From Nitrospirae bacterium GWC2_56_14 (GTDB taxonomy: Bacteria; Nitrospirota; UBA9217), in assembly GCA_001803705.1 (NCBI GenBank), contig MHDY01000244.1:1-6945 (forward strand): a stretch of 6,945 nt of DNA, read 5' to 3'. Made by a program: the position numbers and the translations under genes. The notes beneath the pieces are model-generated. The model searched no databases and had not been told where the DNA came from. It saw nothing but the letters and a program-made list of their open reading frames with translations. How positions within the stretch are numbered: the stretch's first letter is position 1; each line of letters starts with the position of its first letter. This document shows positions 1-5,193 of this stretch, piece by piece.

Positions 1-17
1 AGAAAAGGATCTTTTCT
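1..17. other. Short A/T-rich inverted repeat at the window edge
   Basis: The first 17 bases form a perfect 7-bp stem (AGAAAAG pairing with CTTTTCT) around a GAT loop. It lies about 85 bases beyond the stop codon of the minus-strand gene ending at 102. It could be part of a terminator for that gene, but the sequence after it on the minus strand lies outside the window. The rest of 1-101 shows no gene and no clear signal. Confidence 0.25.
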
Positions 18-101
18 CGCCGCAGTATGGGCTCACCAGGGGAGAAGTCTTGTGCGAAACGATCCTGGACCTTTCCCAGCCCTTCAATTTCTTATGCGTC
101 T

Positions 102-758
102 TTACAGTTTGAACATCGCGATGAGCATGATCGCGTTCTGCTGGGACTGCAGCACGGCGTCGACGACGACCTGCAGGTTATCGCTCTGGATGATCTGCGT
201 TGCAAGAATACGGTCTGCCATCAGGCCGATGTTATCTGCCATGATCAGGATCTTGTCCGCCATCTCCAGGATCCGGTCTGCCATCATCCCGATATCGTCC
301 GACAGCCTGAGCATGGCGGCCATCGAGCTCTGGAGCGTGGTGAAGCTCGTGGTCGCCGCCAGGAGCACGGTACCCTGGGAGAGGGTCTGCAGGCCCGTTC
401 CCAGGGAAGCGGTGATGGTCGCAAGGGCCTGCAGCGGGACGAGCATCTCGTTCGTAACGCTGAACGTCGAGGTACCGACGGCGGCAGCGACGGTCTTGTA
501 CACTGCTCCCACATTCGCCAGGTAGGTAGCGGACGAGCTCTCCAGTGACGCGAGCAGCGTGCTCATGGTGAGCGGCGTCAGCGTGATCTTATTCATTGCC
601 GCCACGAGATCGTCCCCCTGCAGCACGAGGGTATTGAGGTCCTGAGTGAGCTTGATGGGGTCCAGTGTGGCGGAATGCGCCGGGAGCGCTGCGATACCCG
701 CAAGCAGGGTCGCTGCGAGAAACAGAATGCTGATCCTATTCCGAGCGCGTGTATACAT
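102..758 (-). CDS. Exported protein of unknown function with five D-x-I-x-x-M-A heptads
   Basis: A 218-residue protein not assigned to a named family. The start at 758 is supported by an AAGGAGG ribosome-binding site five bases upstream. Residues 1-30 look like a Sec signal peptide: basic RARNR, a hydrophobic core, then a likely cut after AHSA, giving a protein exported to the periplasm or beyond. The mature part is rich in Ala, Leu, Thr and Ser and is probably mostly helical, with almost no aromatic residues and no cysteine. Residues 154-188 are five back-to-back heptads of the form D-x-I-(L/G)-x-M-A, the last diverging to ATQ. This suggests an amphipathic or coiled helix that could self-associate or bind a surface. 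No catalytic motif is visible. It lies 126 bases downstream of the DUF2202 gene on the same strand, so the two may be co-transcribed, but the gap contains a stem-loop. Function unknown. Confidence 0.85.
   Translation of the reverse strand: MYTRARNRISILFLAATLLAGIAALPAHSATLDPIKLTQDLNTLVLQGDDLVAAMNKITLTPLTMSTLLASLESSSATYLANVGAVYKTVAAAVGTSTFSVTNEMLVPLQALATITASLGTGLQTLSQGTVLLAATTSFTTLQSSMAAMLRLSDDIGMMADRILEMADKILIMADNIGLMADRILATQIIQSDNLQVVVDAVLQSQQNAIMLIAMFKL
195..299 (-). repeat. Five tandem 21-bp units encoding heptads
   Basis: This stretch encodes residues 154-188 of the exported protein. On the plus strand GCCAT recurs at 217, 238, 259 and 280, exactly 21 bases apart. Between these anchors the bases have diverged much more than the protein pattern (Asp at 1, Ile at 3, Met at 6, Ala at 7). 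This fits an old in-frame tandem duplication kept by selection on the helix rather than a recent DNA repeat. Confidence 0.75.
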
Positions 759-841
759 GGGTGCCTCCTTGTGTTGGGTTCCTCTTCAGCAGTAACGCAA
801 CTGCCCGCTCCCGCGAAGCAGGCATGCTCATGAGAAGATGC

Positions 842-858
842 CGATCGCGGGGCGATCG
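842..858. other. Perfect 7-bp stem-loop between two minus-strand genes
   Basis: CGATCGC and GCGATCG flank a GGG loop. It begins about 27 bases beyond the stop codon of the DUF2202 gene on the minus strand, a usual place for a terminator. However, the minus-strand bases after the stem are GCATCTTC, not a T run, while the plus-strand side is followed by TTTCCT. It may be a weak terminator, an RNA-stabilising hairpin, or incidental. The rest of the gap 759-884 carries only the ribosome-binding site of the downstream gene. Confidence 0.4.
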
Positions 859-884
859 TTTCCTGTCCTTCCAACGGCCACATT

Positions 885-1553
885 TCAGCGCCCCAGGATC
901 GCGTCAACCTCGGCCTGGGTCAGCACCTGGGCCACGTAATTTCCCGCACCGATAATGGCCTCGATGTTCTTTACATATGACCGCAAATGATCCTTTGAGC
1001 CTTCCACCAGATGCGTATACATGTTCTGGAGCGCCGGCTCATCGGTGTACGTAAGCCCGCATTGTCCCTCGTCAATACTGCTGCTGGTCTCCACGATCAC
1101 CTTGGGACAGCCCACGATGTCCAGCATGTCCAGCTCCTCAATAAAGGCCCCGACATACAAGGCGGCAAGCAGGCTGGTCCTTCCCTGCTCTACCAGCGCC
1201 AGATATTTTTCCGTAAAGTACCAGCCGTAGTCCTCTCCGGTGAAGACACCGATGCTGCCCGGAAGGTTATTGGCGTCCGGGTTCGGATCGGGAATGCCGT
1301 ACTTTGCCAGCATATCGCGGACCGTATCGGTATGGGTCTGCTCCGATTGCGTACCGATGGTGGAGAAGGTGGAAGCGTCAGGATAGAGGGACGCCATGGT
1401 CAAATACACATCCCGGGCGAGCTTTTCCTCCTCGCGCATAAAAATAAGGTGCGCTGTTTCACCTGCGTCCAGAACACCGGCCAGGGCGGGGAGCGGCAAC
1501 CAAAGGCTGAACACTACGAGAACCATTGCACCTGTCAACGTCAGCAGTTTCAT
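885..1553 (-). CDS. Exported DUF2202 ferritin-like protein
   Basis: A 222-residue protein with a signal peptide (hydrophobic residues about 6-20, likely cut after PALA at residue 25), so probably periplasmic or cell-surface. The start at 1553 has AAAGGAGG six bases upstream. The mature part matches the DUF2202 pattern, a four-helix ferritin-like domain: REEEKLARDVY near residues 40-50, the SEQTH segment at 70-74, FIEELDMLD at 137-145, and EGSKDH at 184-189. These acidic residues and histidines sit in helices where ferritin-like proteins bind a di-iron centre, so metal binding is a reasonable inference from the family. No enzymatic reaction is established for this group. Cysteines at 149 and 165 flank a loop after the third acidic helix and could form a disulfide after export. 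The heptad protein lies downstream on the same strand. The family call is strong; the biochemical role is unknown. Confidence 0.88.
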   Translation of the reverse strand: MKLLTLTGAMVLVVFSLWLPLPALAGVLDAGETAHLIFMREEEKLARDVYLTMASLYPDASTFSTIGTQSEQTHTDTVRDMLAKYGIPDPNPDANNLPGSIGVFTGEDYGWYFTEKYLALVEQGRTSLLAALYVGAFIEELDMLDIVGCPKVIVETSSSIDEGQCGLTYTDEPALQNMYTHLVEGSKDHLRSYVKNIEAIIGAGNYVAQVLTQAEVDAILGR

Positions 1554-1615
1554 GATAATCCTCCTTTTATAGTTTTTCTATCCACTCCTTGTGTTTCTCT
1601 CCTTTCTGCTGCTGT

Positions 1616-1660
1616 CCCGGCAGACAACGGGCTCGGTCTGCTTCGCGACTCGCTGCCGGG
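1616..1660. other. 8-bp GC-rich inverted repeat upstream of the DUF2202 gene
   Basis: CCCGGCAG at 1616-1623 is perfectly inverted as CTGCCGGG at 1653-1660, with 29 bases between. A competing inner pairing exists between CAGAC (1621-1625) and GTCTG (1636-1640). It lies 63-107 bases upstream of the DUF2202 start, so it would be in that gene's 5' leader if transcription begins beyond it. It could be a structured leader, an operator, or a terminator remnant. It matches no riboswitch consensus I recognise. Confidence 0.45.
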
Positions 1661-1672
1661 ATAACAACAAAA

Positions 1673-1701
1673 TTGACTTCACTGTTCGCGGGATAGTTAA
1701 T
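1673..1701 (+). promoter_or_regulatory. Sigma70-like promoter candidate
   Basis: TTGACT at 1673-1678 (five of six matches to the -35 consensus) is followed after exactly 17 bases by GTTAAT at 1696-1701 (four of six matches to the -10 consensus). Transcription would begin near 1708 and give a leader of about 280 bases before the membrane/TPR gene at 1988. That leader would contain the stem-loop at 1815-1840 and the first repeated leader element. This rests on consensus match alone. Confidence 0.4.
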
Positions 1702-1768
1702 CTCCATCGATGAGCATAGGAATATTTATATGACGATTGAAAGGAGAAAAGGTTACAAAATACGGTGT

Positions 1769-1840
1769 GCAGCGGGGAAAAGACCGTTACTGCGATGGAA
1801 TGCCAGCGATGGTGATGCGGGAAAAGACATTTTTCTGCAT
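1769..1840 (+). other. Stem-loop region with a repeated GCGGGGAAAAGAC motif
   Basis: GCGGGGAAAAGAC at 1772-1784 recurs as GCGGGAAAAGAC at 1817-1828, differing by one G. The second copy sits in the 5' arm of a strong hairpin, 1815-1840: 11 continuous pairs including two G-U wobbles, closed by a GACA loop. The first copy can form a weaker structure, with GCAG (1769-1772) pairing CTGC (1790-1793) and CGG pairing CCG inside. The G-U pairs hold only in plus-strand RNA; on the other strand they become A-C mismatches. This points to function as plus-strand RNA. No T run follows, so it is not a standard terminator. Confidence 0.45.
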
Positions 1841-1883
1841 GCAATAGCAAAAAAGTGTAGGCGCTTGCAGACTTTGCTTAAAT

Positions 1884-1942
1884 TTACCGCTTCCTTCCAC
1901 TACTCGCATCTGCTAGAATCCCCACTAGTTTCCATCTGAAAA
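1884..1942 (+). repeat. Repeated leader element, copy A
   Basis: This stretch matches 4130-4189 at about 48 of 60 aligned positions with one single-base gap. Shared blocks include TTACCGCTTCC, GCATCT, GAATCC and TTCCATCTGAAAA. Inside, CTAG (1913-1916) pairs with CTAG (1925-1928) around an eight-base loop, flanked by a G-U pair. In copy B the same positions read CTGG and CCAG, so an A-U pair is replaced by G-C and the flanking G-U by U-G. It ends 45 bases before the chosen start of the membrane/TPR gene. It probably acts as a leader RNA or regulatory site; its identity is unknown. Confidence 0.65.
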
Positions 1943-1987
1943 GGTAAGCAGATGGGCCTGCCCGTACGTCGCAAAAATGGAGAAGCC

Positions 1988-4126
1988 ATGTCCAAGCATA
2001 AACAAAAGATAAAAGAAGGAAGGAAAGCGGGCGACGTGCAGAAGGCGTCCGGGGCGGCTGTTGTTGGGGATGCCGGCGGGGGGATCAGCCGGAAGAAGGC
2101 CGCGCTCCTTCTGGGCGTTATTTTAGTGCTCGCTGCCATAACCTTTTCAAACAGCTTTCAGAACGGCTTTGTTAACTGGGATGACGATAGAAATGTCTAC
2201 GAGAACAAATATCTTCCCGAGATAAGTCTTCAGAACCTGAAAGTGTATTTTACCAAACCCCTCGTCGCCATGTACACGCCCCTGGTGTACCTGTCCTACG
2301 CCGTGGATTACCAGATAACACAGCTGGACCCGACAGGATACCACGCCACCAACCTGCTGCTGCACCTCATAAATGTCTCGCTCGTATTTTTTGTGATCCT
2401 TCTGCTTACGGAACGGTTGGGAGCAGCGGCGATCGTTGCGCTGATCTTTGCAATCCATCCCCTGAATGCGGCGGCGGTAACGCCGGTGTCTATCAGGAGC
2501 AGTCTTTTGTACACCATGTTTTATCTCGGGGCCTTCATCGTATATATCAAGTACGTCAAGAAGGGTCTGTATGAAGGAAAATACCTGCTGGGTGCGGGAA
2601 TCCTCTTTGTCCTGGCACTCTTGTCCAAATCGGCCGCAGTGGTGTTTCCTTTGTTGATGTTGTTGACCGATTATTACTACGGCAGGAGGATCGACAAAAG
2701 AACTATAGCCGAAAAGGTCCCATTTTTCGCCCTGTCGCTGCTATTCGGCATATTGACCTTCGTCTTCCGGGAAGATGCACGGCACCTCGGGAGCAGTTAT
2801 TCCTTCGACATTGTTGACCGGGTATTTCTCACAGCGTATTCGGTGTTATTTTACGCGGTCAAACTGGTGCTTCCGGTCAACCTCTCCGCGTATTACCCCT
2901 ATCCTGCAAAGGCAGGGGATTGGTTGCCCCTCGAGTTTTATCTTGCCCTGCCGGCGCTGCTCGTCACGATCTGGGCGCTGTTCAAGGCGAAGAAGTACCG
3001 GAAGCTGATCGTTTTCGGTTCGTTGTTCTACCTTATCAATATTGTCCTTGTTTTGAAGATCATACCCATGGGCAACGAGATGGTCTGCGACCGGTATGCC
3101 TACCTTCCGACTGTGGGCCTGTTGATGACGCTCGTATGCATATTCTATGAGGCGAAGGAAAACGGTCTGCAGGGAAAACCGAATGTTGTCAGGGCCGCAG
3201 GAGTGCTGCTGGTTGGTTCTGTGATCTTATTTTCATGGATGTCCTATAGCCGCAATCCGGTATGGAAAAATAGTATTTCCCTGCATAGCGACATCATCAG
3301 GAAGTATCACAACGTACCCACGGCGCATAATGGCAGAGGCCTTGCCTATTGGCAGCAAAAATTCTACAAGGAAGCTCTGGCAGATTTTGATCAGGCTATT
3401 TCCCTGGAAGGTTTGGGGTCGGACTACTACAGCAACAGGGGGAATGTCAAAGTAAGCATGGGAGATTACGAGGGCGCTTTGCGTGATTTTGATAAAGCAA
3501 TAGCACTCAACGATCGAACTGCCGGCGGCAATGACAGCAGAAGGGAGAAGCGGGACCCTGACGCAGCATTACGTTTGGCTGCCGCTTATAACAACCGGGG
3601 AGAGTTGAAAAAAACGCTTCAGGAGTATGACGCAGCGCTTCTTGATTATGGGAAAGCCATCGAGGCAGACCCGGAATATTCCATCGCCTATAACGGCAGG
3701 GCTGCGGTCCACGTGATCAGGGAGGATTTTGACAGTGCGCTGAAAGACTACGACAAGGCAATCGAGCTCGACCCGTACCGCGGCGGCTCGGTATATTACC
3801 GAAGGGCTTACATTCATATGATAAAGGAAGATTTTACTGCTGCGCTCAAAGACTACACCAAAGCCATCGAGTTCAGTCCCGGCAATGTCGACGCTTTAAA
3901 CAACCGGGGCTATATCAGGCATCTGCTGAATGACAATGCCGGAGCCATAGAGGACTATACCAAAGTGATCCAGCTTGCACCTGCTCATCATGACGCCTTC
4001 CATAACAGGGGCTTGATCAAGTGGTTGCAGAACGATAAAACCGGAGCCTGCTCTGACTGGAGAAAGGCTGCGCAACTCGGCAGAAAAGACTCCCGTGAAG
4101 CAATCGCCGGTTACTGCAGGGATTAG
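1988..4126 (+). CDS. TMTC-like polytopic membrane protein with C-terminal TPR repeats
   Basis: A 712-residue protein. The chosen ATG has GGAG five bases upstream and gives a basic, cytoplasm-like N terminus (MSKHKQKIKEGRK). An in-frame ATG at 1952 would add 12 residues but has a weaker site (AAGG), and it aligns with the ribosome-binding-site position in the copy B leader. The first membrane helix is at about 38-53. It is followed by a loop with FVNWDDD (61-67), then about ten more hydrophobic segments to about 418. The loop acidic cluster, the downstream DYQ...HATNLLLH segment, and MVCDRYAYLPTVGL (365-378) are hallmarks of the bacterial TPR proteins that resemble eukaryotic TMTC O-mannosyltransferases (GT-C fold). 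Residues 443-698 hold seven TPR units, most with the N-x-G and DYxKAI signatures. A charged 15-residue spacer (about 510-525) splits units 2 and 3. A glycosyl transfer role from a lipid-linked sugar is inferred from the family; donor and acceptor are unknown. Confidence 0.88.
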   Translation: MSKHKQKIKEGRKAGDVQKASGAAVVGDAGGGISRKKAALLLGVILVLAAITFSNSFQNGFVNWDDDRNVYENKYLPEISLQNLKVYFTKPLVAMYTPLVYLSYAVDYQITQLDPTGYHATNLLLHLINVSLVFFVILLLTERLGAAAIVALIFAIHPLNAAAVTPVSIRSSLLYTMFYLGAFIVYIKYVKKGLYEGKYLLGAGILFVLALLSKSAAVVFPLLMLLTDYYYGRRIDKRTIAEKVPFFALSLLFGILTFVFREDARHLGSSYSFDIVDRVFLTAYSVLFYAVKLVLPVNLSAYYPYPAKAGDWLPLEFYLALPALLVTIWALFKAKKYRKLIVFGSLFYLINIVLVLKIIPMGNEMVCDRYAYLPTVGLLMTLVCIFYEAKENGLQGKPNVVRAAGVLLVGSVILFSWMSYSRNPVWKNSISLHSDIIRKYHNVPTAHNGRGLAYWQQKFYKEALADFDQAISLEGLGSDYYSNRGNVKVSMGDYEGALRDFDKAIALNDRTAGGNDSRREKRDPDAALRLAAAYNNRGELKKTLQEYDAALLDYGKAIEADPEYSIAYNGRAAVHVIREDFDSALKDYDKAIELDPYRGGSVYYRRAYIHMIKEDFTAALKDYTKAIEFSPGNVDALNNRGYIRHLLNDNAGAIEDYTKVIQLAPAHHDAFHNRGLIKWLQNDKTGACSDWRKAAQLGRKDSREAIAGYCRD

Positions 4127-4129
4127 GAA

Positions 4130-4189
4130 TTACCGCTTCCGATCCCGTGCTTGCATCTTCTGGAATCCTCACCAGGTTCCATCTGAAAA
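4130..4189 (+). repeat. Repeated leader element, copy B
   Basis: This is the second copy of the element at 1884-1942. It starts three bases after the stop codon of the membrane/TPR gene and ends 21 bases before the small membrane gene. CTGG (4160-4163) pairs with CCAG (4172-4175) around loop AATCCTCA, with a flanking U-G wobble. The stem is kept by compensatory changes relative to copy A. The spacing from element to start codon differs between copies, which argues against simple duplication of a start region. Confidence 0.65.
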
Positions 4190-4196
4190 CGAAACA

Positions 4197-4207
4197 GGAG
4201 GGACTCC
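4197..4207 (+). promoter_or_regulatory. Ribosome-binding site inside a small hairpin
   Basis: The strong ribosome-binding site GGAGGG (4197-4202) lies eight bases before the ATG at 4211. GGAG can pair with CTCC at 4204-4207 across a GGA loop, hiding the site. Such a hairpin could limit translation unless opened by another factor or by the leader element just upstream. The stem is only four pairs, so its effect is uncertain. Confidence 0.4.
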
Positions 4208-4210
4208 CCT

Positions 4211-4399
4211 ATGTTGGAAGCAAAAGATTTTGCCACCGGTTGCCTGACGATCATCCTCTGCATAGTATTGATCCCGCTTTTTTTTATGGTCTTCAAACTC
4301 ACGCTCATTTTCGCTGTCTTCCTTGCAGTTGTTCTTGGTGTTATCTTAGGCGTAACTGTTTTAGGCAGGATCGTGAGACTCTTTATGACGGGGAAATGA
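4211..4399 (+). CDS. Small two-helix membrane protein of unknown function
   Basis: A 62-residue protein with a good ribosome-binding site (GGAGGG). It starts with a short polar segment (MLEAKDFATG), then two hydrophobic stretches, about residues 11-29 and 32-52, joined by a lysine near residue 30. It ends in a basic tail (GRIVRLFMTGK). This fits a helical hairpin in the inner membrane with both ends probably on the cytoplasmic side. It begins 84 bases after the membrane/TPR gene on the same strand and ends before the terminator at 4492, so it is likely the last gene of that transcript. Its own copy of the leader element suggests separate translational or transcriptional control. It is not recognised as a named family. 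Short hydrophobic genes are sometimes false, but the ribosome-binding site, the two clear helices and the placement make it likely real. Confidence 0.7.
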   Translation: MLEAKDFATGCLTIILCIVLIPLFFMVFKLTLIFAVFLAVVLGVILGVTVLGRIVRLFMTGK

Positions 4400-4491
4400 C
4401 CACGGAGAGAGAGGTGCGACTGTAAGGTCCTTCAAAAGATTATTAGACATATCTCTGTAGTTTTGACGAAGAACTTCAAAACAAAAAAAGA

Positions 4492-4509
4492 CCCCGTTAT
4501 ATGACGGGG
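4492..4509. terminator. Bidirectional-type hairpin terminator between convergent genes
   Basis: CCCCGTT and GACGGGG form a seven-pair stem (one G-U) around an ATAT loop. On the minus strand the stem is followed by TCTTTTTTTG, a classic intrinsic terminator for the two-CW-type gene ending at 4582. On the plus strand it is followed by CCTCTCTGTT, a weaker T-containing tract that could end the membrane/TPR plus small-protein transcript. Between 4400 and 4491 nothing else was seen. Confidence 0.82.
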
Positions 4510-4537
4510 CCTCTCTGTTATCAGATCTGGCGCGGTT

Positions 4538-4561
4538 TGGAAAAGATACAATCGTTTTCCA
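4538..4561. other. Stem-loop in the 3' region of the two-CW-type gene
   Basis: TGGAAAAGAT (4538-4547) pairs with ATC and TTTTCCA (4551-4561), leaving a single bulged G at 4554 and an ACA loop, for ten pairs. It sits between the stop codon of the minus-strand gene (4582) and its terminator (4492-4509). With no T run after it on either strand, it is more likely a 3' UTR structure than a terminator. Confidence 0.4.
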
Positions 4562-4581
4562 TGGCGGGAAAGCCCGAACTG

Positions 4582-5001
4582 TTATCTTTGCGTACTTTTC
4601 TGCTCCGAAAGCGTTTTTTGGGGTTTGGTTTCCTTAGCCTTCTGTTTCTCCAGCGCGTTGTGCATTCCCAGCTGAGTATGAGAGAAGCCGAATTCGGAAG
4701 GATCTTCCTCCTGTTTGACCATGTTCATAAACTCGCACCGCCAGCAGTTCAGCAGCTTTTTCGCGTAGGTGCCCTGGATCTTGCCTCCGCAGAGCGAGCC
4801 TGCCACCACCCAGCAGGCTCTTCCGGCATTCCTGCCGTCGTGAGCCTGGTCCAGTTCCCCGGCAATGGTCGCAGGGCAGACGCCAAGTTCCGCGACTTTT
4901 TCACCGCCCGGTTGTCTGCCGCATTTCTTGAACTCCCAGCAATTCAGTTTTTTTACCGCGGTTTTTATAACCGTGCTCTGAACGTCGACGAGTTTTCCCA
5001 T
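4582..5001 (-). CDS. Two-CW-type cysteine-rich protein
   Basis: A 139-residue protein. The ATG at 5001 has GGGAGG six bases upstream; another ATG two codons earlier directly touches that site, and a longer frame to 5130 has no good site. There is no signal peptide, so it is probably cytoplasmic. The pattern is NCWEFKKCG (20-28), Cys42, ACW (62-64), Cys71, and NCWRCEF (85-91), seven cysteines in all. The CWEFKKCG start and repeated CW pairs match proteins annotated as two-CW domain proteins, common in Desulfobacterota and related anaerobes. The cysteines could bind zinc or an iron-sulfur cluster, but no cofactor is established here. The last 30 residues are rich in Lys, Gln, Glu and Thr and probably disordered. 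It is divergent from the multiheme cytochrome gene, which hints at a redox or stress role but proves none. A hairpin terminator follows. Confidence 0.8.
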   Translation of the reverse strand: MGKLVDVQSTVIKTAVKKLNCWEFKKCGRQPGGEKVAELGVCPATIAGELDQAHDGRNAGRACWVVAGSLCGGKIQGTYAKKLLNCWRCEFMNMVKQEEDPSEFGFSHTQLGMHNALEKQKAKETKPQKTLSEQKSTQR

Positions 5002-5193
5002 ACACATCCTCCCGTTCCACGAAAGAATAATACAGTATGCATATATGCTACACTCCTTAGCAGGCTTATGCAAGCTCTCTTTCATGTCGGCGGTAATTGC
5101 AGGGGTATGATACTTTCGTAATTTCAGCAAGCAAGTATTTTGGGGTATACTTAAGACTAAGCTATCAACTCCAAGAGGAAAAAGGCGGCTCTG
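5002..5193. promoter_or_regulatory. Divergent intergenic region between the two-CW gene and the cytochrome
   Basis: About 190 bases must hold promoters for both directions. On the plus strand TATACT at 5146-5151 is a fair -10 match 42 bases before the cytochrome start, but the best -35 at the right distance (TTCAGC, 5123-5128) is weak, so an activator may be needed. GCATATATGC at 5039-5048 is a perfect 10-bp palindrome about 40 bases upstream of the two-CW start and could be an operator. No sigma54 GG-N10-GC pattern was identified. Confidence 0.3.

Noticed and set aside
27..548. Plus-strand open frames opposite the heptad protein
   Set aside because: Antisense to a gene with a signal peptide, a strong ribosome-binding site and a regular heptad array; the plus-strand translations have no coherent features.
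1860..1877. Possible sigma54 promoter around GGCGCTTGCAGACTTTGC
   Set aside because: The required GC is not at the right distance from GG (N10 is followed by CT).
1730..1939. A 69-residue open frame on the plus strand in the long gap
   Set aside because: It has only a weak AGGA eight bases before the ATG, no recognisable motif, and its end overlaps the repeated leader element, whose second copy does not preserve the protein reading. More likely noncoding leader.
1952..1987. Upstream in-frame ATG extending the membrane/TPR protein by 12 residues
   Set aside because: Its ribosome-binding site is weaker than the GGAG before 1988, and it aligns with the ribosome-binding-site position of the copy B leader. 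It cannot be fully excluded.
4162..4187. Possible ECF sigma promoter (GGAATCC and TCTGAA) within leader copy B
   Set aside because: The spacing is about three bases too short for a sigmaE-type promoter and the GGAA is not kept in copy A.
5002..5130. Longer 182-residue form of the two-CW-type protein
   Set aside because: The added N terminus lacks a ribosome-binding site and resembles none of the family pattern, while the ATG at 5001 has a well-spaced GGGAGG.
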